From positions 1-60,359 of the forward strand of contig NZ_JAJBTT010000029.1 of the NCBI RefSeq assembly GCF_020860705.1: a stretch of DNA of 60,359 nt, given 5' to 3'. Origin of the DNA: Akkermansia sp. Its GTDB lineage: Bacteria; Verrucomicrobiota; Verrucomicrobiia; Verrucomicrobiales; Akkermansiaceae. The notes below the pieces were generated by a model. That model saw only the letters and a list, made by a program, of their open reading frames with translations. It made no database searches and had not been told where the DNA came from. This document shows, one piece after another, positions 33,888-42,298 of the stretch. Positions within the stretch are counted from its first letter, which is position 1; every line of letters begins with the position of its first letter. Position numbers and translations under genes: made by a program.

Positions 33888-35121
33888 GTCTGAAACTTTG
33901 AGCAAGGAAGATATGTTGATTTCCATTTTAGGGTTTTCCCATCCGTCAGCGAAGCAAAAAACAGACGCTGATTTATATACTAAGTGGGAAAAGGATCCAG
34001 AGAATGATCCTCTTCGGGTGCCTCCTTATACTTCAATATCGGCTGTTGTTGAGAGACAAGGTGAACAGTATAGCAAAACAATTGTTCCATCATCAAATAG
34101 TATTGATGAACATGTTGATAGACAATTGAAGTCAAGAGGAGAGGTTCCTGGTGCAATCTGGAATGAAGCAAGACAACTTGCACGCAAGGTTTCGAGGAAA
34201 ATACTTCCACTATTGTTGTTATTGTCACTTCTCATGGGAATCGGCTATGGAGAGAATTTTAAATCAGACATGGAACAACAGGAAAAATCTCTGCTAACAA
34301 GACAAATGAGAGATGAGGAATTGTCCAGTGCTGAGAGAAATAGAGCTGAATTGAAACTAGATCTTCTTTGTATGAATAAGGAAGATATATCCCCTAATCA
34401 TCCTTTTTGGAAACTTATTGACTTTAGAAAACATCCTTTTTATTCAACAATATCGAAAGAAGATATGAATTTAAATTTTGATCAAGCTTTTGATCCTCAT
34501 TTGTTTCATTATTTTTCAAAAGCTATTCCGGAATATAAAATATTAATTATTTCTTCTACGACAGGTCAATATTCACCTGAATATTTATTTTTACAGAATA
34601 ATGAACTGCATTTGTGGGAATGTTCGCGTGGGGAAAATTTTTCCAACGCCTATGTAGAACATTACTCTTTGCCTCAAATGAATACGGATGAGTTTTATGC
34701 AAGCAGTCCTTATATTGTAGAAAATCCACCTTATAAAATACGGAAATATTCAACTGATTTACCGGAAGATGTATGTAATAGAATTGTAAAAATATTCGGC
34801 GCGATAGAAAAAATAGTGGAAGGTCGTGACGAAACTCCTGTAAGCTGGACAGAATTAAAGAAAGGAGACAAAGAGTTCTTCTTGCATTCCCAATTGATGT
34901 TTTCCTTATTGGGACAGGTGTATGAATTCGGCCTGAATGATCATATTTTCGCAAGATGTCTGGATGGTGATTATTATGCTGAGGATTCTCTGTGTTATTA
35001 TTTTATTCAGCTAAACGCAGCATTGAAGGATTATATTTTCAGCCCGGGAGGGAGCAATTCATTGGAAAGCTTAAATAGGATTAATGATCTTTTAAGAGTG
35101 CTGGAGGAAAAAATTAAGTAA
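33856..35121 (+). CDS. Hypothetical membrane-anchored protein, possible immunity protein
   Basis: A 421-residue ORF, the longest intact gene of the island. It has one hydrophobic helix at about residues 116-131 (ILPLLLLLSLLMGIGY) after a 110-residue polar, Pro/Glu-rich N-terminal part, and a 290-residue soluble C-terminal domain. A single internal membrane helix would place the two domains on opposite sides of the membrane. An alternative start is the ATG at 33913 (MLISILGFS...). The overlap with a toxin-like end suggests immunity to a toxin acting in the periplasm or at the membrane. No family recognised. Confidence 0.55.
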   Translation: MTEILWHSHTESETLSKEDMLISILGFSHPSAKQKTDADLYTKWEKDPENDPLRVPPYTSISAVVERQGEQYSKTIVPSSNSIDEHVDRQLKSRGEVPGAIWNEARQLARKVSRKILPLLLLLSLLMGIGYGENFKSDMEQQEKSLLTRQMRDEELSSAERNRAELKLDLLCMNKEDISPNHPFWKLIDFRKHPFYSTISKEDMNLNFDQAFDPHLFHYFSKAIPEYKILIISSTTGQYSPEYLFLQNNELHLWECSRGENFSNAYVEHYSLPQMNTDEFYASSPYIVENPPYKIRKYSTDLPEDVCNRIVKIFGAIEKIVEGRDETPVSWTELKKGDKEFFLHSQLMFSLLGQVYEFGLNDHIFARCLDGDYYAEDSLCYYFIQLNAALKDYIFSPGGSNSLESLNRINDLLRVLEEKIK

Positions 35122-35152
35122 TTAGAGTTTTTTACATAGTGGATTCCAAATG

Positions 35153-35272
35153 GGGCATCGTGCCTCGTATGGATATGGAAAGTATGGAAATGTTATTAAG
35201 ATGAAAGGAGAGGAAACTTTGGAATATCCAAGAAATCATGTGCAGGAATTAAAAATAGAATTAATTCTGTAA
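35153..35272 (+). pseudogene. Rhs core fragment
   Basis: One frame reads HRASYGYGKYGNVIKMKGE, clearly the same Rhs core block as RRALYEYGAYGNVVKMEGN in the larger relic at 30.9 kb. It then runs into unrelated residues to a TAA at 35270. Only about 20 residues of core remain. It marks another old tip-insertion point in front of an immunity-like gene. Confidence 0.7.
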
Positions 35273-35314
35273 GAGAGTGTAAGAAAAGAATGAAAAAAAT
35301 ATGTGGAGAATAAT

Positions 35315-35824
35315 ATGAATTTTTTACCTACCAGGCAGGATATATTAGACGGACAAGATGACTTGGATATTAAGTGGGCATTAGAAGTTTTTGAAAATAA
35401 ATCAACGGAAGATGCCTATAAATTGCTTATAGACAGAAAAATAGATCCTCTTCTATATAGTGAATTAATATCTTATATGGGAAATAAAGCATTTGCTTAT
35501 TACTGCATTCCATTTTTTGATTATATTGACTCGGGCATATTCAAGATAAGATTGGAAGAAGAAGATGTGGATACTTATATGTATTTTTATGGATTAAATA
35601 ATATTTGTGAAAGATATATTGGATTCTTAAATAAAGATGATTATTTGGATAAAGATATATTGTTGAATTTAATAAAATTATATCCATTTTGCATTAATTT
35701 TGTTTTTAATCTCTGTAAAAGGGAGCAAGAGGAAAATGATGATGATGATGATCATAATAAAATCTTGTATAAGGAATTATGTAAAAATTACAATGTGTTA
35801 AAAAATAGGATTTCGTTATATTAA
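35315..35824 (+). CDS. Hypothetical protein, immunity-like
   Basis: A 169-residue acidic protein (ATG at 35315; an in-frame GTG at 35303 is possible). It starts NFLPTRQDILDGQDDLD and contains LEVFENKSTEDAYKLL and YSELISYMGNKAFAYYCIPF. This pattern (short N-terminal LPT..DI, then ENKS.E, then a helical MG..A..YY block) I associate with immunity-type proteins next to Rhs/polymorphic toxins. It has a D5 run (DDDDDH) near residue 150. It follows the Rhs core fragment at 35153 by 42 bp, which fits an immunity gene kept after its toxin was lost. Confidence 0.6.
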   Translation: MNFLPTRQDILDGQDDLDIKWALEVFENKSTEDAYKLLIDRKIDPLLYSELISYMGNKAFAYYCIPFFDYIDSGIFKIRLEEEDVDTYMYFYGLNNICERYIGFLNKDDYLDKDILLNLIKLYPFCINFVFNLCKREQEENDDDDDHNKILYKELCKNYNVLKNRISLY

Positions 35825-35858
35825 ATTTTCTAAAAAGGAAATTCTATATATTGTTTAA

Positions 35859-35990
35859 GTTGTATGTGCAAATGATCGTGATGGAAATTTCAACACAGCG
35901 GGAAGCTATGTAGAAAGTCTACATTACATAATCCCATCTGCTAAGGCATATGACGGCCTATACCGTGTTCCAGCCGGAGGCAGCTCGTAA
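35859..35990 (+). other. Open segment upstream of a second Rhs core fragment
   Basis: A 43-codon open segment without an ATG at its start, coding for NFNTAGSYVESLHYIIPSAK and YDGLYRVPAGGSS before a TAA. It lies directly before the Rhs core relic at 36.0 kb. It could be an older tip piece. Not recognised. Confidence 0.25.
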
Positions 35991-36016
35991 GTCAGATCTT
36001 TATGGTAGTATACATT

Positions 36017-36124
36017 AAAATGGAAGGGAATACGTCTCAGAAAAATTCGTGCTGCTTCTTGAAAGAGTATGCCGATGACGAGCGTAGACTGAATTACTAT
36101 ATGTCCCAGGCCATAATCTTATGA
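36017..36124 (+). pseudogene. Rhs core fragment, degenerate
   Basis: The frame reads KMEGNTSQKNSCCFLKEYAD, then DERRLNYYMSQ, which aligns by eye with KMEGNAAQDNPFRFSSEYADDELGLVYYNYRYY of the relic at 30.9 kb. A weakly similar LYGSIH precedes it. The frame ends in TGA at 36122, overlapping the ATG at 36121. This is a third, strongly diverged copy of the Rhs C-terminal core. Confidence 0.7.
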
Positions 36125-36375
36125 TAACTTCAGAAAAAATTCTTGAAATATTTAAAAACTCGTCGTCACTAAGTGTATATAGTAATCGGGAGAAAGAAGA
36201 ATTGGCATTTCATCTTGGCGACATTATCAATGAGATGGATTCCTTGATAAAAATATTTAAAAACGAAACACTGGACGACAAGGAATTTGAGAAGGTTTAT
36301 CAGATGATCGTTATTCATTGGCCCTATCACATGAAGGAATTAAGAAAAATATTAAAAAACTGGGAAAAGCTATAG
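36121..36375 (+). CDS. Small hypothetical protein, immunity-like
   Basis: An 84-residue helical, charged ORF with no signal peptide. Its ATG overlaps the stop of the Rhs core relic (ATGA), the translational coupling expected of an immunity gene directly after a toxin gene. It may also be only the shortened remains of a larger gene. It contains YQMIVIHWPYHMKEL. Family not recognised. Confidence 0.45.
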   Translation: MITSEKILEIFKNSSSLSVYSNREKEELAFHLGDIINEMDSLIKIFKNETLDDKEFEKVYQMIVIHWPYHMKELRKILKNWEKL

Positions 36376-36519
36376 AATAAGAAATCTTTATTTTCGGATC
36401 AAAGAGCTGGAATAAAGGTTTATTTTATGTTTTTTAAAAGAAAATAATAAACGTTAATATTCTAATTTTACAATCTGATGGTTATATAATAAAAATATTA
36501 ACTTGCCAATGATAAATAA

Positions 36520-36822
36520 ATGCCAAATGTCACTACTATTATTTTCCGAATAGAAGGTTGTCAAAGGCAGCCTGATAATCAATTAGAGCAAGTAGCTAAT
36601 CCAGATCTTGGAATTTGGATTAAAGACTATGATATTTTACCTAATCAGCAAGATAGAGTGATTGGATGTTTAAAAGAAATAATAATTTTAGCATCAAGAA
36701 TTGATTGTGGAGATAAATATATTCATATCAGCCTTACAGAAGGTAGAGCGTCGTTTAGGTTACCTCCCTCTCTTTTACAATCTATTTCAGATGCCGGTTG
36801 TATTCTTGAAATTGAAGTTTGA
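36520..36822 (+). CDS. Small hypothetical protein, immunity-like
   Basis: A 100-residue ORF with alternating beta-strand-like segments (TTIIFRIEGC, YIHISLTEGRASFRL, CILEIEV) and no signal peptide. It is AT-rich. A TATAAT lies at 36485-36490, 30 bp before the ATG. It is the last gene of the island before GC content rises again. Function unknown; the immunity role is inferred from position. Confidence 0.45.
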   Translation: MPNVTTIIFRIEGCQRQPDNQLEQVANPDLGIWIKDYDILPNQQDRVIGCLKEIIILASRIDCGDKYIHISLTEGRASFRLPPSLLQSISDAGCILEIEV

Positions 36823-37145
36823 TTAAGTATACACCAATCACCTTATCTTTCTCCATTCTATCCGGGGATGCTTCGAGTGGAAAGCGGCCGTTACACAGCT
36901 TGCAATGGAATTGCCGTGTAAAGAACGCGGCGGGTTATGTTTTTGTTTTTCCATCAATGGCGGATGAATGATATGAGATACGTCAATCGTACCAAGATGC
37001 AGGTCAACATAGCTGGCCACGGGGGGCTTGCTCTTTTATGAAAGCCACGTTCTATTTTATTGAGGTTTAGAAACACAGGGGATAGGATCGTGAAAGTGTT
37101 AAAAAAGCGTTGAAACGAATTCCCCAACAATAAAATAATCCAGCT
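36823..37145. other. 323-bp boundary region after the island
   Basis: The GC content rises to the chromosomal level here. I see several short open frames but nothing that matches a family. A possible promoter for the following GT gene lies at its end: TTGAAA (37110-37115) with AAATAA 17 bp downstream, ending 7 bp before the ATG. Confidence 0.35.
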
Positions 37146-38201
37146 ATGAACCCTCTCTACGTTATTGGATTTCCGTCTCTTTACGGAGGGGCGGGGGCCG
37201 AACTTTATCATCAGATCAAGGTTTGGGGACATCTGGGGGTGGAAATGCACCTTATTCCCACCCAGAAGAACGCACACCGTGCCGAACTCTATCCGGAAAT
37301 GGTTGAGCGGGGCGTTATCATACATGAGGGTTATGACTGGTCGGCCATTCCGGAAGGGGCGCCCGTCATCAGTTTTTGCAATGAGGAGTTTCTGGCGGCC
37401 CTCCCGGAGATACGAAAACGGACGAGAAAGACAGTTTTCGTCAATTGCATGACCTGGCTTTTCGGCAAGGAAAAGGAAGCCATGAAGCGGGGAGATATTT
37501 CCCTGTTCCTGTATCAGAATGACCGTGTGAGGGAGAACGTGATGCCGCGACTGAAAGCCTTGAATGCTGATCCGTCCATCCGGTTCATGACGTTCAAGCC
37601 GTATTTTGACACAACTGATTTTCCCTTTATTGCGCAGCGTTCCACGGACTGGTTCGGTGCGGGACACATTTCCCGGCAGGATGAGGATAAATTCAGCAAG
37701 GACACGTGGCACATTTACGAGCATTTTGCTTCACCCGTCCGGAAGAGAGGAACTTTTCTCGGCTTTGATCAGCGGAGCGAGGCGAAGACCGGAAGGCCGC
37801 CCGACTGGGTGGAGACTTTTCATGACCAGAAGTCCCTGTCCCAACAGGAGTTTTATCAACGGTGCCACATCGTTCTGCAACCCACGGATACGACAGAGAA
37901 TTGGCCGCGCGTGGGCTTTGAGGCCATGGCGAGCGGAAGCGTGCTCATTGTGGATAAACGCGGGGGCTGGGAACAGATGGTGGAACACGGGAAGACAGGC
38001 TGGCTGTGCGAGAGCCCCGGGGATTTCATCACGTACGCCACTAAAATGGCGTGGGAGCCGCATTACCGGGAAGACATGGCCGCCGCCGCCCGGGAGCGCA
38101 GCAGAAGCCTGGGCGGTCTGGAGGCGTCCATGGAAAGCTGGCAGGAAGTGTTTGAAGCAACCAGCCGGATACCGGATGAATCCCTTCCACTTCTGCCATA
38201 A
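37146..38201 (+). CDS. GT-B glycosyltransferase (GT4-like)
   Basis: A 351-residue enzyme. The start LYVIGFPSLYGGAGAEL is the usual Gly-rich N-terminal loop of GT4/GT1 enzymes. The C-terminal half has LQPTDTTENWPRVGFEAMASGSVLIV, the nucleotide-sugar-binding E-x7-E-type motif. It probably acts in the cytoplasm on a surface or intracellular glycan. It stands alone on the plus strand, convergent with an ATP-grasp gene. Confidence 0.78.
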   Translation: MNPLYVIGFPSLYGGAGAELYHQIKVWGHLGVEMHLIPTQKNAHRAELYPEMVERGVIIHEGYDWSAIPEGAPVISFCNEEFLAALPEIRKRTRKTVFVNCMTWLFGKEKEAMKRGDISLFLYQNDRVRENVMPRLKALNADPSIRFMTFKPYFDTTDFPFIAQRSTDWFGAGHISRQDEDKFSKDTWHIYEHFASPVRKRGTFLGFDQRSEAKTGRPPDWVETFHDQKSLSQQEFYQRCHIVLQPTDTTENWPRVGFEAMASGSVLIVDKRGGWEQMVEHGKTGWLCESPGDFITYATKMAWEPHYREDMAAAARERSRSLGGLEASMESWQEVFEATSRIPDESLPLLP

Positions 38202-38231
38202 TCGGAATGTGGGTTACCGCCTCCGTACGGA

Positions 38232-39257
38232 TCATATGAGCCACGTGCCGTATTGGCAAAGGCCTTTCTGCCTGTTCATGCTGTAGGCGATGATGTATTT
38301 GAGCAGGTCTGCCTGGGAATAACCGTGTTCTGCGGCCGCCAGGCAGATGGAGCCGCTTTTGCCCAGGTGGCAGCAGATGTTCATTTCCAGGATGCGACGT
38401 TCGCCTTTTTCAAAGTCAATCCGGTAGTCGATGCGGAAATAGTCCATCGGCCCCAGGGCGTCCCAGACTTTACGGACATCGTCGGCGATGTCCTGTTCCA
38501 GGTCATGCACGGAAACGAGCTGGTAGCCCAGATGGTCGTGCAGTTTCAGGTCTTCCGTGATGATGCTTCCCGGTTTGTCGGATTTCGGCTGCACGTATCC
38601 CAGGATGACGGGTTTTTCTCCTCCCAGAACGGGAACGGTGACGTCGATGCCTTCACAGTATTGTTCCGCAAGCACTTCATGCCCTTCCTCCATGAGGCGC
38701 CGGGCACACGCAACAACCGCTTCCCAGGAGCCGCAGATGCTGTCTTCCCGGATGCCGCCGGATGCGGCGCCAAACCGTTTTTTGACAAAGTAGGGGCCGG
38801 AGAAGGGGGGATTGGCCGGAATGCCTTTTTCCCTGGAAAGGCCCATACCCTCCGGAATGTTCAGGCCCAGCGACCGGAATACCATCTTGGTCAGGAGCTT
38901 GTCTTCCGCAATGGCGCGGATGTTGGGGGCGGCGCCCAGATAGGGAACCTGAATGAATTCGCAGTAGGAGGAAATGAATATTTCAGGCTTGGACATGGCG
39001 AACCTGTTCATCAGGGAGAACACGTAGTCCACGTTTCCTTTGGCGAACTGCACGGAGTAGGGTTTGGAAGAGGAGACGACGTCGTAGCCGATGTCCTGGA
39101 TAGCTTTATAGATATTATAGTGATACTGGGGATAACCTCCGTTGCCCGTGTAAGGCTTTTTGGAGAAATCGGGAGCGTCGGGGGCATACGGGGCCAGATA
39201 CATGATCCTTGCCGGCTTGCCATATTGATTGAGTTGAATATCCGGTATTTCAAACAT
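38232..39257 (-). CDS. ATP-grasp ligase, D-Ala-D-Ala ligase-like
   Basis: A 341-residue protein of the ATP-grasp fold. It carries GAAPNIRAIAEDKLLTKMVF (the GpnxxaiaxDKxxtK helix of Ddl-type ligases), FVKKRFGAASGGI as the ATP-binding lysine and Gly loop, EQYCEGIDVTVPVLG, and FRIDYRIDFEKG followed by EMNICCH with the metal-binding Glu/Asn. The usual Ddl N-terminal part is altered, so the substrate is probably not D-alanine. It could join amino acids or small acids in a modified peptide or surface structure. The function is open. Confidence 0.7.
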   Translation of the reverse strand: MFEIPDIQLNQYGKPARIMYLAPYAPDAPDFSKKPYTGNGGYPQYHYNIYKAIQDIGYDVVSSSKPYSVQFAKGNVDYVFSLMNRFAMSKPEIFISSYCEFIQVPYLGAAPNIRAIAEDKLLTKMVFRSLGLNIPEGMGLSREKGIPANPPFSGPYFVKKRFGAASGGIREDSICGSWEAVVACARRLMEEGHEVLAEQYCEGIDVTVPVLGGEKPVILGYVQPKSDKPGSIITEDLKLHDHLGYQLVSVHDLEQDIADDVRKVWDALGPMDYFRIDYRIDFEKGERRILEMNICCHLGKSGSICLAAAEHGYSQADLLKYIIAYSMNRQKGLCQYGTWLI

Positions 39258-39331
39258 GGTCTGGGACGATTACGTGGAATGTTTCTTGGATTATGGAAAT
39301 CGCCGCAGTGTTCAAATAATATAAATAATAA

Positions 39332-39350
39332 GGGACGGCAGCGCCGTCCC
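39332..39350 (-). terminator. Rho-independent terminator of the sugar-kinase gene
   Basis: GGGACGGC-AGC-GCCGTCCC, a perfect 8-bp stem. On the minus strand it is followed by a T-rich run (TTATTATTTATATTATT). It lies 38 bp after the stop of the kinase gene. Confidence 0.8.
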
Positions 39351-39387
39351 GGAGAGAAGGAAAAAACAGGGAAGAAAAGCAGCCCCC

Positions 39388-40545
39388 CTATTTTCTGGAC
39401 AGCCCCTTGGCCAGGCGCTGGACGTATTGCTCCATGACCGGAAGTTCCTGTTCAATGCATTCCACCAGCTTGAGCTGCGTGCGGCAGCGGATGAGGTTGT
39501 GGTCCGGGCGGGATATTTTAAAGTACTGGTCTCCTTCCAGGTAGTCCGTCAGGAACCGGATGCCGATTTCCAGCGTGATGAGTTTTCCGGAGAAGGCCAG
39601 CTGGTCTATTTCCGCCTGAGTCAGGAAGCCGTGGGCGGCTTCCAGATAACCCTCTACGATGGATTGGAACATGGGCATGCGCATGCGCACCTTGTCCAGG
39701 TCTTCCTCATCTTCTTCCGTAGGGGGGGTGACGGTGCGCACCATGTCCCCGAAGTCGTACAGGACAAGTCCGGGCATGACCGTATCCAGGTCAATGACAC
39801 AGACGGCATGGTCCGTGTCTTCATCCAGCATGACGTTGTTGATCTTGGTGTCGTTGTGAGTGATGCGGGTGGGAAGAACGCCGCTGGCCTGAAGGTCCAG
39901 CAGGCGGTCCACGTCCTGCTCGCGGGCCTTGATGAAGTCCAGCTCCGGAAGGCAGCTGGAAAGACGCTTCTGCGGATCCCGGGCCGCCACTTCCATCAAG
40001 CGGTTGAAGCGGTTCCGCGTGTGGTGGAAGCCGGGAATGGTTTCCACGATGTCGTCCGGGTTCATGTCGCTGATCAGATCCTGGAAGGAGCCGAACGCGA
40101 ATCCGGCCTGGTAGGCTTGGCGGGTGTTTTCCACCACATCGTACGTGTGCGTGCCGGCCAGGTAGTTGTAGCAGCGCCAGATGCCGTCGCCGGGGATGTC
40201 GATGTAGTTGCGGCCGCCGCGGGCCGGATAGAGGTTAAGAGTCTGGCCGGCGGAATCTTTCAGGCGGCGCAGGACTTTCCAGTTGATGTGGCGCGTGACT
40301 TTCTCCACATTGCGCATGACGGCGCGGGGGTCCTTGAAGACGTAATCGTTGATACGCTGGAGGATGTAAGAATCTTCCGTACCGTCGCTTTTGCGGTAGG
40401 TGGCCTTGTAGGTGGTGTTGATATGGCCGCTGGGGATTTCCTTGCCGGTAACGAATTCCCCTTCAATGGCGAAGAGGTCTCCAATTCCGGCGATGCGGCA
40501 CAAAAGCTGGTCGGGATCGGTCGTTGCGGCAAGCGGAGCGGTCAT
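39388..40545 (-). CDS. APH-fold sugar kinase, N-acetylhexosamine 1-kinase-like
   Basis: A 385-residue kinase of the aminoglycoside phosphotransferase fold. The catalytic loop ITHNDTKINNVML is at about residues 235-247, and the metal-binding VIDLDTVMPG, ending LVLYDFGD, follows. This pair is close to that of NahK, the kinase that makes GlcNAc-1-P or GalNAc-1-P in the Bifidobacterium lacto-N-biose pathway. In an organism with a GH20 hexosaminidase and mucin-type GH16 it would feed N-acetylhexosamines from host glycans into UDP-sugars. The acceptor is inferred, not proven. A terminator lies downstream. Confidence 0.72.
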   Translation of the reverse strand: MTAPLAATTDPDQLLCRIAGIGDLFAIEGEFVTGKEIPSGHINTTYKATYRKSDGTEDSYILQRINDYVFKDPRAVMRNVEKVTRHINWKVLRRLKDSAGQTLNLYPARGGRNYIDIPGDGIWRCYNYLAGTHTYDVVENTRQAYQAGFAFGSFQDLISDMNPDDIVETIPGFHHTRNRFNRLMEVAARDPQKRLSSCLPELDFIKAREQDVDRLLDLQASGVLPTRITHNDTKINNVMLDEDTDHAVCVIDLDTVMPGLVLYDFGDMVRTVTPPTEEDEEDLDKVRMRMPMFQSIVEGYLEAAHGFLTQAEIDQLAFSGKLITLEIGIRFLTDYLEGDQYFKISRPDHNLIRCRTQLKLVECIEQELPVMEQYVQRLAKGLSRK

Positions 40546-40573
40546 ATCGGATAGAGAGAGGGGGAAGGATAGT

Positions 40574-41644
40574 TTAACGGACGAATTTATAGCCTACGAG
40601 TTCATCAAGCTTGCCCTTGAGCCGGGCAATGCCGTCCCCGTTCAGGGCGGAGATGGGAATGACGTCCACCTTCGGGAAACGCATGCGGAAGTTCTCCAGG
40701 TTTTCTTCCGCGCCTTCCAGGTCCATCTTGTTGGCGACGACGAACCAGGGCTGCTTGGCCAGGTCTTCACTGTACAGCTTGATTTCCGTGCGGAGGTTCT
40801 GGAGGTCCTCAATGGGGTCGCGGCCTTCGCTGCCAGCCATGTCCAGAACAAAGACGAGCACCTTGCAACGCGTGATGTGGCGCAGGAATTCATGTCCCAG
40901 GCCGCGGTTGTTGTGTGCACCTTCAATGATGCCGGGAATGTCTGCCACAATGCAGCGGCGGAAGCTGTTGAATTCCACTACGCCGATGATGGGCTGAAGC
41001 GTGGTGAAGGGGTAATTGGCGACCTTGGGCTTGGCTTCCGAGATGTCTCCCAGCAGGGTGCTCTTGCCCGCGTTGGGGTAACCCACCAGTCCGGCGTCCG
41101 CAATGCGGCGCAGTTCCATGAAGAAGACGCCTTCCTCTCCTTCCGTTCCCAGTTCGGCTTCTGTGGGCGCCTGGTTGGTCGCAGAGCGGAAATGCCAGTT
41201 GCCCTTGCCGCCGATGCCGCCCTGGCACAGCGTGAACCGGGTGCCGATTTCCGTCAGGTCCGCTATTTTTTCCAATTCAATGCCCTCTCCTTCCCGTTCC
41301 AGCCAGGTCGCCTCCGCCATGGAGGAAGCGTTGCTGCGGTAGATAATGGTGCCGGGGGGAACTTTCCCAATGACGGACTTGCCGTTCTTGCCATGTTTTT
41401 TAGCGCTTTGGCCGCCTACTCCATCCGTTGCGACCAGTTTGGGATCATAGAAAAAGGAACGCAGGTCATTGGTGTGCGGATCTACTTCCAGAATGACGCT
41501 TCCGCCATCGCCGCCATCGCCGCCGTCCGGGCCGCCCTTGGGCACAAATTTGGCCCTGCGGAAACTGACCAGCCCGTTTCCTCCTTTTCCTGCCTTGGCA
41601 AATATGCGGATGTTGTCAACAAACATGTTCTGAATATGAGACAT
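40574..41644 (-). CDS. obg: GTPase Obg
   Basis: A 356-residue ribosome-associated GTPase. The N-terminal Obg fold is Gly-rich (RIFAKAGKGGNGLVSFRRAK, GGPDGGDGG). The G domain has GYPNAGKSTLL (P loop), DIPGIIEGAH (G3) and NKMDL (G4). It acts in late 50S assembly and stress control. The variable C-terminal OCT extension is absent. The ATG at 41644 or 41626 fits the family N terminus; in-frame codons upstream do not. It starts a minus-strand run with the sugar kinase 28 bp downstream. Confidence 0.93.
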   Translation of the reverse strand: MSHIQNMFVDNIRIFAKAGKGGNGLVSFRRAKFVPKGGPDGGDGGDGGSVILEVDPHTNDLRSFFYDPKLVATDGVGGQSAKKHGKNGKSVIGKVPPGTIIYRSNASSMAEATWLEREGEGIELEKIADLTEIGTRFTLCQGGIGGKGNWHFRSATNQAPTEAELGTEGEEGVFFMELRRIADAGLVGYPNAGKSTLLGDISEAKPKVANYPFTTLQPIIGVVEFNSFRRCIVADIPGIIEGAHNNRGLGHEFLRHITRCKVLVFVLDMAGSEGRDPIEDLQNLRTEIKLYSEDLAKQPWFVVANKMDLEGAEENLENFRMRFPKVDVIPISALNGDGIARLKGKLDELVGYKFVR

Positions 41645-42298
41645 TTCCACCTTAAAAGCAAGCCAAGTGGAGGACTGCATGGCTTTTCCATGGCATGTAC
41701 GGCGGACTTTTCCAGTGAACCGGAAAACAGCCCGGGAAAAAGAAATTCCGGAGAATGACGGTAATTCCGGATATTTTTCCGAAGGTCCGTATTGGTTTAT
41801 TCTCCCGCTGGCTGTCTTCACAGCAGCGAATGGGGAGAATCATACTCCGTACCAGTAGAGCCAGGAAGAACAGCAGAGTTCCTCTTTCGCCGATGTCATG
41901 CAGGCTCTGCATGTGACGGCCAGGGAAGGATCCGGAGAAATAATCCCCATGGCAGAATAGGAACGGAGGCCGGACAGCGGGTAAAAGGCTCCATGGAAGG
42001 CATGTGCTGTTGATCATTGAAAGCTGTAAGACGATCGGGAAAAATACTGGCAGCCACATTCCAGAGGAGAACGGCGGCGGTTTGTTCCAACACCCAGTAT
42101 CTGTATTCCGAACGTATAACCCTCCCGGAAAACTCCGGCTCTCCAACAATGACGGGAAAATGAAGCCATAGGAGGGAACTGCATAGAATCCATTCCTCAC
42201 CAAAGGACGGGCGCATGCCCTATTTTTTTCCGTGCATTCCGGGTAAACGGTCTTTTGGATTGAAAATGAGCATTGGCATGGCATCATGCCCGTGAATC
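41645..42298. other. 654-bp divergent intergenic region
   Basis: Lies between obg (minus) and the FHA gene (plus). A long minus-strand open frame (41652-42287) runs through it, but its content (many Cys, Pro, Phe and His with no hydrophobic pattern) does not look coding. Before the FHA gene TTGAAA (42260-42265) and CATCAT (42282-42287) may form a promoter. Nothing else is recognised. Confidence 0.4.

Noticed and set aside
41652..42287. Minus-strand open frame of about 210 codons in an otherwise empty region
   Set aside because: Many Cys, Pro and Phe in irregular order, no signal peptide or domain, no promoter; treated as chance, though it fills a real gap.
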